From the NCBI RefSeq assembly GCF_900089755.1, contig NZ_FLOC01000014.1, positions 1 through 64,000 of the forward strand: a stretch of DNA of 64,000 nt, given 5' to 3'. The translations under genes were made by a program, and so were the position numbers. The stretch comes from Marinomonas aquimarina. Its GTDB lineage: Bacteria; Pseudomonadota; Gammaproteobacteria; Pseudomonadales; Marinomonadaceae. The notes below the pieces were generated by a model that did not search any database, was not told the DNA's origin, and was given only the letters and a program-made list of their open reading frames with translations. Shown one piece after another: positions 48,059 to 58,260 of this stretch. Position 1 is the first letter of the stretch. Every line of letters begins with the position of its first letter.

Positions 48059-49420
48059 TTAACGGAAGATTCGGTCAGCCCATACTGTCAGACCACTTGC
48101 GACACTGCCGAAGTGGTCACCATCGAGCAACGGGATGTCACCGATCTGCTCTCGTACCGCCGCTTGAATCACTGGCGATTTAGCCGAACCTCCGGTCATA
48201 TAGATCACATCAGGGCGCTCACCCGCCTGATCAATAGCAGCCTGCATTAAGCTAATCATTTTCTCAACTGGATGAATGATGGCTTGTGCCAATTGCTCAC
48301 GCTCTAGATCCAATTGTAAACCCGCTTCGATATAACTTAAATCCACATGCATTTTCATCGCATCCGACAACTGAATCTTCGCCTCTTCCGCATCCTTGAC
48401 GATATGGAAGTTATGCTTGTGTTCACGCATGGTTCTAAAACGATCCATCAACAATGGTTGCACCATATCCAAACGTAAGTGATCCATCTGCAATTTGGTT
48501 TCCAGACTGTTGAAGGTGGCTTGTGCCGTGACATCATTGGTGGTGACCGCATTCCAGTACAACTGTGTCGGCATCGGCAAACCGGTTTTCAGCTCTGCCC
48601 CCATACCCAATAGCGGCATCATCTGACGCCCTGCCAATTGAATATCCAGATCGTTACCACCCACTCGCTCACCGGTATAAGCCAAGAAGTCGTGGCTACG
48701 ATCGAGACAATCACGGTAGCTTGGCCCCATACGCACCATGGCGCAGTCACTGGTACCACCACCGATATCAACGACTAGTACCGTTTGATCTTGCTCGAGG
48801 TTACGTTCGAAATCCAAACCTGCCGCAATGGGTTCGTATTGAAATTCAACACTTTCAAAGCCCGCACGACGCGCCGCAACGGTTAGGATCTGCAATGCTT
48901 GCTGGTTGCTCTCTTCGGCATTAATACCTTGAAAGTTAACCGGACGACCAATCACAGTGTGCTTCATTTCTTGTTGAAAATGTTTTTCTGAGCGACGCTT
49001 AACATTCATCATCATCACCGCCACCACATCTTCGAAAAACTGTATATGCTCCGCTCGAAGCCCGGCGCCCCCTAAAAAGGATTTAGGCGATTTAACAAAA
49101 TAGCCCTCATCAGGAAACTGATAATATTCGGCAAAGGCCTCACGACCATAAAACAAGACTTGATCATTCGCCTCGTAATCTTCTTCGACACGGAAGCGAC
49201 GTGCGCGACTCAAAACGCCTTTGCGGCTTTCAATAAACTCGGCACGCATTGAGTCCGACAAGCCTTTTGCGACGGCCTCAGTGATAAAATCGCGACTCAA
49301 TGCGTAAACAGTTGAGGGTAGATAACGGTGGTTCTGCTCTAATTCCGCTAACACTGGCTTGCCATCTTGTAAAATACCTAAAGCACAGTTAGACGTACCG
49401 TAATCAAATCCACAATACAC
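48059..49420 (-). CDS. yegD: Hsp70-family protein, YegD type
   Basis: A 453-residue actin-like ATPase related to DnaK but lacking the substrate-binding domain. The phosphate-1 loop is CGFDYGTSNCALG (about 3-15), the phosphate-2 loop is LVVDIGGGTSDCAMV (about 215-229), and the adenosine segment VIYMTGGSAKSPVIQAAV lies near 410-427. Inserts such as SPKSFLGGAGLRAE (about 109-122) match YegD, a putative chaperone of unknown client. The start is GTG, with AGAGG eight bases upstream. It is divergent from the diguanylate cyclase gene. Confidence 0.92.
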   Translation of the reverse strand: MYCGFDYGTSNCALGILQDGKPVLAELEQNHRYLPSTVYALSRDFITEAVAKGLSDSMRAEFIESRKGVLSRARRFRVEEDYEANDQVLFYGREAFAEYYQFPDEGYFVKSPKSFLGGAGLRAEHIQFFEDVVAVMMMNVKRRSEKHFQQEMKHTVIGRPVNFQGINAEESNQQALQILTVAARRAGFESVEFQYEPIAAGLDFERNLEQDQTVLVVDIGGGTSDCAMVRMGPSYRDCLDRSHDFLAYTGERVGGNDLDIQLAGRQMMPLLGMGAELKTGLPMPTQLYWNAVTTNDVTAQATFNSLETKLQMDHLRLDMVQPLLMDRFRTMREHKHNFHIVKDAEEAKIQLSDAMKMHVDLSYIEAGLQLDLEREQLAQAIIHPVEKMISLMQAAIDQAGERPDVIYMTGGSAKSPVIQAAVREQIGDIPLLDGDHFGSVASGLTVWADRIFR

Positions 49421-49538
49421 TTGGGCGACCTCTTAGAAATATGATTGGGGCGCGGACTCTACCATACTCTGCAGGCCAGCATAAGCTGAATTAGGAGAGT
49501 TCATTAGATCCATATCGCTATACATATCCATAAGGTTT

Positions 49539-49544
49539 ATAATG
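49539..49544 (+). promoter_or_regulatory. candidate -10 element for the GGDEF gene
   Basis: A perfect TATAAT stands 45 bp before the TTG start, in the 169-bp divergent gap with the Hsp70-like gene. No -35 close to consensus is visible at 16-18 bp, so it may need an activator. Confidence 0.35.
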
Positions 49545-49589
49545 ACTTGAGCCATAGTGAAACATATGTAAACACCTAGGGGATCAGGT

Positions 49590-50585
49590 TTGAGCATTTC
49601 CAACAATATCCTGCACCATATTGAAAACTTTACTTCGCAACGCGACAAGGAACTGCTTGCTTTCAGCCTGCTTAAGAGCATCCGCGATATTCTAAACCCT
49701 ATTCGCACTTCTATTCTTACCTTGAACGGCCAGGACGAGCCGACCATGGAGATATCACTGAGCAACAGTGAGTCATGCGAATACCGCTATCAGGACATTC
49801 GTGTACCAGAAAGTACTCGTGCGTCTTTGGACTATATCAATACTTGGCACCTTGATGAGTTAATGAAAGCCCATGACGATCAATATACTTCTTTTCACGT
49901 TTTGCAACAGAGTCGCCAGCAAAACCAGTACTTGATCATCACATTGGACAATAAACCGAGCCGCTCTGAGAGCTACATCATCAAGGGCATGCTCAGTATC
50001 TACAGTAATTTCAGCTCCCTGTTGGCCGAGGCACAAACAGACGAACTGACGGGCCTAATGAACCGCAAAACATTCGAAGAATCGATTGTTAAGCTGTATC
50101 AAGGGACCGCCTTTACCGATGAGAACGACAATCGCGCGAACTGGATCGCTATCATTGATATTGATAACTTTAAGCTTATTAACGATAGCGCTGGCCATCT
50201 ATACGGTGATGAAGTCTTGATCCATATCTCGCGTGTGCTGCAGCAGACTTTCCGTCAAGACGACATGCTGTTCCGATTTGGTGGTGAAGAGTTTGTGGTG
50301 ATGATGCGCGATCTAACCCGCGAAGAATGCAAGCAGATGCTCGATGAGCTGCTCAGCAACGTACAGTCCATCGTTATGAACAACCTAGATCCGATTACGT
50401 TAAGTGCCGGTGTGTGTGAGTTCCAAAAAGACACCTTCCATGTCACGCTAATGGACCAAGCGGATCAAGCACTGTATTACAGTAAGCAAAACGGCCGAAA
50501 CCGTGTCACCTTCTATGAAGAGATCGTCGCGGCAGGCTTAGCAAAATCCAACGAAGTAACACACGGCGACATCGATTTATTCTAA
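49590..50585 (+). CDS. diguanylate cyclase (GGDEF domain) with uncharacterised N-terminal region
   Basis: A 331-residue cytosolic enzyme that makes cyclic di-GMP from two GTP. The GGDEF domain spans about 148-315, with DELTGLMNRK at its start, active-site GGEEF at 231-235 and an allosteric product-inhibition site RQDD at 222-225, nine residues ahead as in PleD-like enzymes. Residues 1-147 form a globular region without membrane helices or a recognised sensor family; a GAF- or PAS-like fold is possible. The start is TTG (AGGGG seven bases upstream). It is monocistronic and terminated at 50630. Confidence 0.93.
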   Translation: MSISNNILHHIENFTSQRDKELLAFSLLKSIRDILNPIRTSILTLNGQDEPTMEISLSNSESCEYRYQDIRVPESTRASLDYINTWHLDELMKAHDDQYTSFHVLQQSRQQNQYLIITLDNKPSRSESYIIKGMLSIYSNFSSLLAEAQTDELTGLMNRKTFEESIVKLYQGTAFTDENDNRANWIAIIDIDNFKLINDSAGHLYGDEVLIHISRVLQQTFRQDDMLFRFGGEEFVVMMRDLTREECKQMLDELLSNVQSIVMNNLDPITLSAGVCEFQKDTFHVTLMDQADQALYYSKQNGRNRVTFYEEIVAAGLAKSNEVTHGDIDLF

Positions 50586-50629
50586 TCACCTTACTCTATT
50601 CGCTAGCGAAGCCAATTGAAGCGAGACAC

Positions 50630-50662
50630 AAAAAAGCCGAGTCATTGACTCGGCTTTTTTTT
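50630..50662. terminator. bidirectional terminator
   Basis: AAAAAGCCGAGTC/GACTCGGCTTTTT with a 4-nt loop, between the convergent diguanylate cyclase and purA genes. A/T runs on both sides allow termination in both directions. Confidence 0.93.
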
Positions 50663-50675
50663 ATTTCAATATCAA

Positions 50676-51998
<1,323 letters not shown>

Positions 51999-52014
51999 CT
52001 AAACCGATATTCGA

Positions 52015-53190
52015 TTATTTAACTGTTACTAACTTCCAGTCATCGCCCTCGGCAACTAACTGGAAATCAAAATCTGATTCATTGGCGTGCTCATCCAGCT
52101 GCTGAATGACACGGTAACCTTCTTGGCGCAAAGAGGAGATCTTCTGCCAAAGCGCATCATTATGTGCAGCAGGTGCCAACACACTCGAACGCTCAGTGAC
52201 GGTGACATCTGCTAAAGATACCAATGTCTTAACATCTGTACTAAAGCCTGTAGCTGGGCGAGAACGACCAAACACTTCACCGATGAAGTTGTAGCGTCCA
52301 CCTCGAGCTACCGCGTTGCCATGACCTGGTACATAGGCCGCGAACACCAAACCAGTGTGGTAGCTGTAAGACTCCATATCAGATAGGTCAAAATGCAAGC
52401 CTACTGACGTGAAACGAGTCGATACCACCTCGGCAACGGCACGAATTTGTGCCAAAGCAGCGGAAACAGAATCACTCACACCTGATAGAGCCGCTTCGGC
52501 ACGCTCCAGTACTTCCACCCCACCACATAGACGTGGCAAAGCTGACAGCCACTGCTTGGCCGTCTCATCTAAGTCTGTCGTCGCTAGGAAAGCTTCTAAC
52601 TCTGGCAAGCCTTTGGCACGGTACAGGTCGGCCAACTTCGCTTCTTGCTCACTCGACAAACCGGATGCTGCCATGACACCACGTACAACATCAATATGAC
52701 CAACGTCTAACACCAGTTTGTTTAAACCAGCTTGCGTTAAGGTGTCCAACATTAGAGACAGGATTTCAAGATCACTCTCAATGCCGCTGTGACCGTAAAG
52801 CTCCGCACCTAACTGAATTGGGCTGCGGGTGCCATCTAGCCCTGCAGGTGTCGTGCGGAGCACACTACCACAGTAGCTTAGGCGCTGTACGCCATCATTT
52901 TTTAGACAGTGGGCATCAATGCGCGCCACTTGTGATGTGAAGTCTGCTCGAATTCCCATTAATCGGCCGGTCAATTGATCAATTACCTTAAAGGTTTCGA
53001 TCTCTAGATCAGAGCCTGCGCCAATGAGTAAAGAATCTAGGTACTCGATTAGAGGGGGAATGACCAATTGGTAACCCCAACTTTCGTGGAGATTAAGCAG
53101 TGTTCTTCTTAGATGTTCAATTTTAGCGGCCTGTTTCGGAAGGGCCTCATCAACACCATCTGGAAGCAACCAGCGATCTGCTAGCGTCAT
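52015..53190 (-). CDS. hisZ: ATP phosphoribosyltransferase regulatory subunit
   Basis: A 391-residue histidyl-tRNA-synthetase paralogue that forms a complex with the short HisG and enables its catalysis and histidine feedback control. It has the class II fold (MTLADRWLLPDGVDEALPKQA, then FKVIDQLTGRLMGIRADFTSQVARI at about 83-107) but lacks the synthetase anticodon domain. YSYHTGLVFAAYVPGHG (about 271-287) matches the HisS-like histidine site. Its presence predicts a short-form hisG elsewhere. It sits 14 bp after the DUF2065 gene. Confidence 0.95.
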   Translation of the reverse strand: MTLADRWLLPDGVDEALPKQAAKIEHLRRTLLNLHESWGYQLVIPPLIEYLDSLLIGAGSDLEIETFKVIDQLTGRLMGIRADFTSQVARIDAHCLKNDGVQRLSYCGSVLRTTPAGLDGTRSPIQLGAELYGHSGIESDLEILSLMLDTLTQAGLNKLVLDVGHIDVVRGVMAASGLSSEQEAKLADLYRAKGLPELEAFLATTDLDETAKQWLSALPRLCGGVEVLERAEAALSGVSDSVSAALAQIRAVAEVVSTRFTSVGLHFDLSDMESYSYHTGLVFAAYVPGHGNAVARGGRYNFIGEVFGRSRPATGFSTDVKTLVSLADVTVTERSSVLAPAAHNDALWQKISSLRQEGYRVIQQLDEHANESDFDFQLVAEGDDWKLVTVK

Positions 53191-53204
53191 TAAACTGTAT
53201 CCTC

Positions 53205-53402
53205 TTAGCTTCGGGCCAGTAATAGGAGCATTAATCCAAGAAACATACTCACCGCCCCAAGCACTCGCAAGTTTTTATCCGAACTCGCGATCGCTCTTAC
53301 CATCATTTCGCGCCATAACTTTGGCTTCAAAAATGGTAAAACCCCTTCAGCAATCAGTAGCAAACTGAAGCCGACTAGAAGCGAATGCAACAATTCCTGC
53401 AT
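53205..53402 (-). CDS. DUF2065 small membrane protein (YjeT family)
   Basis: A 65-residue inner-membrane protein of unknown function with two hydrophobic helices (about 6-26 and 46-63) and a conserved central LKPKLWREMM segment. It lies between hflC and hisZ/purA, the same place as yjeT in Escherichia, and probably starts the second transcript of the region, because a terminator separates it from hflC. Confidence 0.88.
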   Translation of the reverse strand: MQELLHSLLVGFSLLLIAEGVLPFLKPKLWREMMVRAIASSDKNLRVLGAVSMFLGLMLLLLARS

Positions 53403-53423
53403 AGACTCTCTATATTTTGACCA

Positions 53424-53450
53424 TTAAAAAACCGGGCTTAACCCGGTTTT
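53424..53450 (-). terminator. terminator after hflC
   Basis: On the minus strand AAAACCGGG/CCCGGTTTT with a short loop and a T-run, about 70 bp past the hflC stop. It ends the hfq-hflX-hflK-hflC transcript. Confidence 0.88.
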
Positions 53451-53521
53451 GCTGATTCTATCACGATTATACGGCTGACTTACAGGCATATCCACCTACA
53501 AGTCAGCCAAAAACCGTCTCT

Positions 53522-54388
53522 TTAGTTGGTTTCTTTAAAGTACTTAAAGAATTCACCCTCTGGATCCAAGACAAACACATCACCACTGTTGGCGAAGCTT
53601 TCTCGGTAAGCCTGCAGGCTACGGTAAAAATCAAAGAATTCTGGATCTTGTTGGTAAGCTTCGGCATAGATAGCAGCCGCCTGAGCATCACCATCACCAC
53701 GAATCATTTCCGCATCACGCTGGGCTTCCGCCTCTAGCACAACACGCTGACGATCCGCATCGGCACGAATACCCTCAGCCAACTCAAGACCTTTAGAACG
53801 GTGCTCACGCGCTTCACGCTCACGCTCAGTACGCATACGCTGGTATACCGACTCACTAACATCTGGCGGCAGATCGATTCGCTTCACACGAATATCGACG
53901 ATCGTAATACCTAGTTCAGATTGAGCCACACCGTCAATACGATCACGCAACTCCGTCATTAGCTCTTCACGCTCACCAGACACCACTTCGTGCATGGTAC
54001 GCTCACCAAATTGGTTACGAAGACCTGTGTCCACACGCGAAGAAAGCACTCGGTTAGCGACAAACTCATCACCAGAAGTAGACTGGTAGAAACGTGCAAC
54101 GTTGGAAATCTTCCATTTCACGTAAGAGTCCACGATTACCGCTTTTTTCTCTAGCGTTAGGTAACGCTGTGGGCGGGAATCCATGGTCAAAATACGCGCG
54201 TCAAATTTCTTAACATCGTTCATGATCGGCAGTTTAAAGTGCAAACCAGGCTTAACATCATCGCGCACAATCTCACCGAACTTCAGCACCACAGCACGCT
54301 CAGTCTCTTTGACGACGAACAGGGTTTGAGAAGCCACTAAAACCGCAGCCAATACGATAAACATAATCGCAAAAGATAGGTTTTTCAT
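53522..54388 (-). CDS. hflC: HflC, FtsH protease modulator
   Basis: A 288-residue SPFH/prohibitin-family membrane protein. One N-terminal helix (about 4-24) anchors a periplasmic SPFH domain starting FVVKETERAVVLKFGEIV. A long coiled-coil region follows (about 185-245, ERERREAREHRSKG-like, with alternating Arg, Glu and Ala). With HflK it forms a large cage around FtsH and limits its access to membrane substrates. The start overlaps the hflK stop by one base. Confidence 0.96.
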   Translation of the reverse strand: MKNLSFAIMFIVLAAVLVASQTLFVVKETERAVVLKFGEIVRDDVKPGLHFKLPIMNDVKKFDARILTMDSRPQRYLTLEKKAVIVDSYVKWKISNVARFYQSTSGDEFVANRVLSSRVDTGLRNQFGERTMHEVVSGEREELMTELRDRIDGVAQSELGITIVDIRVKRIDLPPDVSESVYQRMRTEREREAREHRSKGLELAEGIRADADRQRVVLEAEAQRDAEMIRGDGDAQAAAIYAEAYQQDPEFFDFYRSLQAYRESFANSGDVFVLDPEGEFFKYFKETN

Positions 54389-55626
54389 TAGTTTCTCCCC
54401 TCACGTACCGAATTAGCCGACTGACGGTTACGGATCTCAGCAATCACTTGATCAGTCAATGAACTGATCGAAGATGAGCTGATACCGCTAGTGTTAGAAG
54501 ATGTTGGACGCTGCTTCATAATTTGATCCAGCGGTAGGTACATCATGTTGTTACCGTCTTTAGTATCAATAATGACTTTATTAGCGTCTTTGTAGATGGT
54601 CTCAATTGTTTCCAAGTACAAACGCTGTTTGGTCACTGCAGGAGCCTTAGCATACTCTTGGTACAAGCGATCAAAACGATCTGCTTGACCTTGCGCTCGG
54701 GCTACGATTTCAGAGCGGTAAGCTTCCGCTTCCTCACGAATACGCTGCGCACGACCACGAGCTTCTGGGATGATACCGTTAGCGTAAGATTCTGCCTCGT
54801 TACGAACACGCTGCTCATCCTCTTTCGCCTTGATTACATCGTCAAATGCTTCCTGAACTTGGTTAGGTGCCTGCGTATTCTCAACGTTGACTTTCGAAAT
54901 CAGAAGACCAGTTCCGTAACTGTTGATGTAGGACTGCAAACGCTCTTTCACATCTGCCGCCAACACCTCACGACCTTCCGTCAAGATTTGGTCCATCTCA
55001 GTAGTACCGACAACGTGACGTAGAGAACTCTCTACCGCTTGAGCTAAGGAATCTTCCGGAGCTCGAACGTTGATCACAAAGTCACGCGGTGTTTCGATCA
55101 AATATTGCACCGACACACTCACCTCAACGATCGCTTCGTCTACCGTCAACATCAGTGCCTTGTGGTCATGTGAACGCACCTTAGTCACATTCACTCGGGT
55201 CACAGAGTCAATCAACGGTGGATTCCAGTGCAGACCTGGCATAACGGTTTCATGGAATTTACCAAGACGCAACACGACACCGCGTTCCTGTTGGTCCACC
55301 TGATAAATACCCGTCGCCGCCCACAGCGCGAACAAACCTACAACGACAACACCTAGTAGACCGCTGCTAAATTTACCGCCCATACCTGGACCGCCATTTG
55401 AGCCGGAACCACCATTGCCACCGCGTTTCTTTTTAACACCAAGCATGTCCATCAGCTTGTTGAAGGCTTCATCCAAGTCAGGTGGTGCTTGATCTTTACC
55501 ACCATTTTGACCTTGACGGCCCCAAGGGTCATTATTGGGTTCTTGATCACGTCCCCCATTGTTATTACGGCTCTTATCCGTATTCCAAGGGTCGTTGTCG
55601 TTATTACCCGGTTCATTCCAGGCCAT
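54388..55626 (-). CDS. hflK: HflK, FtsH protease modulator
   Basis: A 412-residue partner of HflC. The N-terminal 90 residues are cytosolic and unusually rich in Asn, Gly, Asp and Gln (MAWNEPGNNDNDPW and on), followed by one membrane helix (about 90-108), the SPFH domain (YQVDQQERGVVLRLGKFH, about 111-128) and a coiled coil. The C-terminal RPTSSNTSGISSSS tail is low complexity. It lies 38 bp after hflX. Confidence 0.96.
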   Translation of the reverse strand: MAWNEPGNNDNDPWNTDKSRNNNGGRDQEPNNDPWGRQGQNGGKDQAPPDLDEAFNKLMDMLGVKKKRGGNGGSGSNGGPGMGGKFSSGLLGVVVVGLFALWAATGIYQVDQQERGVVLRLGKFHETVMPGLHWNPPLIDSVTRVNVTKVRSHDHKALMLTVDEAIVEVSVSVQYLIETPRDFVINVRAPEDSLAQAVESSLRHVVGTTEMDQILTEGREVLAADVKERLQSYINSYGTGLLISKVNVENTQAPNQVQEAFDDVIKAKEDEQRVRNEAESYANGIIPEARGRAQRIREEAEAYRSEIVARAQGQADRFDRLYQEYAKAPAVTKQRLYLETIETIYKDANKVIIDTKDGNNMMYLPLDQIMKQRPTSSNTSGISSSSISSLTDQVIAEIRNRQSANSVREGRN

Positions 55627-55664
55627 ACTACATCTCCACTTTCTTGTAATGATAATCCGGTGAC

Positions 55665-56954
55665 TTAGGCTGCCTGAATTTGATCTTCAGACATTCCCAC
55701 TCTAGCAAGAATCTGTAAATAATCCTTACGAGGTAAGCATAATTCAAGCACAGATTGCCCTAGTTCATCGTAAGTTTCACCTTTTACAGCTCCCTGCTCA
55801 AACAACATCGCTCTGAAACGACCTTGATTGACTGGCACCACAATGGTTTCTTTGACAATATCTTCGGACAACAATTCCGCAATGGCTTGCTCTAGTAATT
55901 CAATACCAATCCCTTCACGAGCAGACAACCAAACTCGCACAGGGTTCCCGTGCTCGTCACGATCAATGCGCGGTTCAGCCGTTGGCAGAGCATCAATTTT
56001 GTTAAATACCTTTAACGTCGGCAACTCATTGGCGCCGATTTCTTCCAACACATCTTCTACCGCAGCAATGTTTTCATCACGACTGATATCCGCCGCATCG
56101 ACAACATGCAACAGCAAGTCCGACTCCGCCGACTCTTTTAAGGTCGCCTGGAAAGCCTTTACCAAACGGTGCGGTAGTTTACGGATAAACCCTACCGTAT
56201 CGGCCAACACCACGGTGCCCACCTCATCAAGCTCAAGTCGACGCAGGGTTGGATCCAAGGTCGCAAACAGTTGGTCTGCCGCATACACTTCGGCCCCAGT
56301 GGCACGGTTGAACAAGGTCGACTTGCCGGCGTTGGTGTAACCTACCAAAGAAATGGTTGGTACGTCCGATCGAGAACGAGCACGACGACTTTGATCTCGT
56401 TGAGAGTTTACTTTCTCAAGACGTTTTTGGATCGATTTAATTCGCTCGCGTAACAAACGACGGTCGGTTTCTAACTGAGTTTCACCCGGACCACGCATAC
56501 CAATACCGCCTTTTTGGCGCTCAAGGTGGGTCCAACCGCGAATCAGTCGTGTTGACATGTGTTGTAGCTGAGCAAGCTCTACCTGCAACTTACCCTCATG
56601 GGTACGTGCACGCTGGGCAAAGATGTCAAGAATCAACCCAGTACGATCAAGTACTCGACAATTTAAAACGCTTTCTAGATTTCGCTCTTGGGAAGGAGAT
56701 AAGGCATGATCAAAAAGCACCACTTGGGCTTCTTCTCGAATCACAATATCTTTGATTTCATCTAATTTGCCGGTACCTACAAAGAACTTTGAATCAGCTC
56801 TTTGACGAGACCCTGTTACGACTGCAACAGGGTCTGCACCAGCAGAGATAGCGAGTTCTACGAACTCTTCTGGTCCATGATTGTCGTTTTGATCATGAAA
56901 ATCGATATGAACCAGGACAGCAATTTCACCACTTTCAGGGCGTTCGAAAAACAA
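55665..56954 (-). CDS. hflX: ribosome-associated GTPase HflX
   Basis: A 429-residue Obg-HflX superfamily GTPase that binds 50S subunits and rescues or splits stalled ribosomes. The N-terminal HflX domain (about 1-190) contains FFVGTGKLDEI (about 56-66) and the glycine-rich GGIGMRGPGETQLETDRR (about 150-167). The G domain has G1 VGYTNAGKST (about 203-212), G3 ADTVGFIRKLP (about 249-259) and G4 FNKID. It lies 36 bp after hfq in the standard order. Confidence 0.97.
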   Translation of the reverse strand: MFFERPESGEIAVLVHIDFHDQNDNHGPEEFVELAISAGADPVAVVTGSRQRADSKFFVGTGKLDEIKDIVIREEAQVVLFDHALSPSQERNLESVLNCRVLDRTGLILDIFAQRARTHEGKLQVELAQLQHMSTRLIRGWTHLERQKGGIGMRGPGETQLETDRRLLRERIKSIQKRLEKVNSQRDQSRRARSRSDVPTISLVGYTNAGKSTLFNRATGAEVYAADQLFATLDPTLRRLELDEVGTVVLADTVGFIRKLPHRLVKAFQATLKESAESDLLLHVVDAADISRDENIAAVEDVLEEIGANELPTLKVFNKIDALPTAEPRIDRDEHGNPVRVWLSAREGIGIELLEQAIAELLSEDIVKETIVVPVNQGRFRAMLFEQGAVKGETYDELGQSVLELCLPRKDYLQILARVGMSEDQIQAA

Positions 56955-56990
56955 GTTATATAACCTCTGTTTGTCCTAGTCAGAACAAAC

Positions 56991-57236
56991 TTATTCTGCT
57001 GCATCTTCCGCCTGATCAGGAGACGGTAGACGGATAGTACGAGAAGGAACAACGGTCGAGATTGCGTGCTTGTAAACCATTTGGCTTACAGTGTTTTTCA
57101 ACAAAATCACGAACTGATCAAATGACTCGATTTGTCCCTGCAATTTAATACCATTCACAAGAAAGATAGAAACAGGTACTCTCTCTTTGCGTAGTACGTT
57201 TAAGTAAGGGTCTTGTAGTGACTGCCCTTTTGACAT
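56991..57236 (-). CDS. hfq: RNA chaperone Hfq
   Basis: An 81-residue Sm-like protein whose hexamer pairs small RNAs with mRNAs. Sm1 spans [20 protein letters not shown] (about 29-48), with the distal-face residues, and Sm2 includes [11 protein letters not shown] (about 54-64), with the proximal YKHA motif. The C-terminal tail is short and acidic (PDQAEDAAE), shorter than the Escherichia tail of about 102 residues total. The start [10 protein letters not shown] was chosen over an ATG 18 bp upstream because GGAG lies just before it (TTAAGGAGATTCCG). Confidence 0.97.
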   Translation of the reverse strand: MSKGQSLQDPYLNVLRKERVPVSIFLVNGIKLQGQIESFDQFVILLKNTVSQMVYKHAISTVVPSRTIRLPSPDQAEDAAE

Positions 57237-57324
57237 CGGAATCTCCTTAAGCAAGCAAACTTATAATTAAAATATTGGCAAAACAATACTATAGATAGTA
57301 CACCAAATCTTTCCTGATTTCCCC

Positions 57325-58257
57325 TTATATAATCTTGCTTTCCAAGTATTTCAAGGTTTGTCCTAAAAGATCTTGATTTAAACTGTCAAAAATCGCCAGA
57401 TCGTCCCAACCACGCAGCCAAGTGTGCTGACGTTTCGCCAGCTGACGCGTCGCGACAATGCCTTTAAAAACCGCTTCTTCAAGAGAGTCTTCGCCCTCTA
57501 AATATTGCCACAATTGGCGATAGCCAACGCAGCGCACAGACGGCATATCAATACTTAAATCACCGTGCTTGTACAAGGCTTCGACCTCAGCCAAGAAACC
57601 TTGTTCCATCATTAGATGAAAACGCTCCTCAATGCGTTGATGTAACACCGAACGCTCTTGCGGCATCACCGCAATATTGACTAAATCAAACGGTAGCTCT
57701 TGTGCTTCTTGCTCCGCCCACCACTGCGTCATGGTTTTTCCGGTTAAGCGGTATACCTCAATGGCACGCTGCAAGCGTTGGGCATCATTCGGATTAATAC
57801 GTGCCGCAGCGACAGGATCAATGTCCTGTAATTGCGCGTGCAAACTGGCCAAACCAAACTGCGCTGCCTGCTGCTCAAACTCGGCACGAATCGCGGCATC
57901 CGCCGGTGGCATTGGCGCTAGGCCTTTTTGCAGAGCATTGAAATACATCATGGTGCCACCGACAAGCAGCGGCGTTTTCCCCTGAGCAACAATGTCCGCT
58001 ACTTCGCGTTCAGCATCCGCCATAAAATCGGCCGCCGAATAACTTTCACTCGGGTCAATAATGTCAATCAAGCGATGCGGCGCTTTGGCCAAGGTTTCAG
58101 CATCAGGTTTCGCTGTACCAATATCCATTCCCTTGTATACGAGCGCAGAATCGACACTGATAATGTCATAGCCATGTTGGCTGGCCAGCTCGACAGCAAG
58201 GCCTGTTTTACCTGAGGCGGTTGGCCCCATTAAACAGACAACTTTAGGTTTGGACAT
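57325..58257 (-). CDS. miaA: tRNA dimethylallyltransferase
   Basis: A 310-residue enzyme that prenylates A37 of tRNAs reading U-starting codons, the first step to ms2i6A. The P-loop is [16 protein letters not shown] (about 9-24). [17 protein letters not shown] (about 35-51) and the [17 protein letters not shown] segment (about 62-78) are conserved substrate-binding stretches. [14 protein letters not shown] (about 241-254) and the C-terminal [15 protein letters not shown] bind tRNA. It lies 3 bp after mutL and 88 bp before hfq. Confidence 0.97.
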   Translation of the reverse strand: MSKPKVVCLMGPTASGKTGLAVELASQHGYDIISVDSALVYKGMDIGTAKPDAETLAKAPHRLIDIIDPSESYSAADFMADAEREVADIVAQGKTPLLVGGTMMYFNALQKGLAPMPPADAAIRAEFEQQAAQFGLASLHAQLQDIDPVAAARINPNDAQRLQRAIEVYRLTGKTMTQWWAEQEAQELPFDLVNIAVMPQERSVLHQRIEERFHLMMEQGFLAEVEALYKHGDLSIDMPSVRCVGYRQLWQYLEGEDSLEEAVFKGIVATRQLAKRQHTWLRGWDDLAIFDSLNQDLLGQTLKYLESKII

Positions 58258-58260
58258 AAA

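Noticed and set aside
49433-49765. Minus-strand 110-codon reading frame between yegD and the GGDEF gene
   Set aside because: It covers the divergent promoter region and the 5' part of the GGDEF gene in antisense and resembles nothing.
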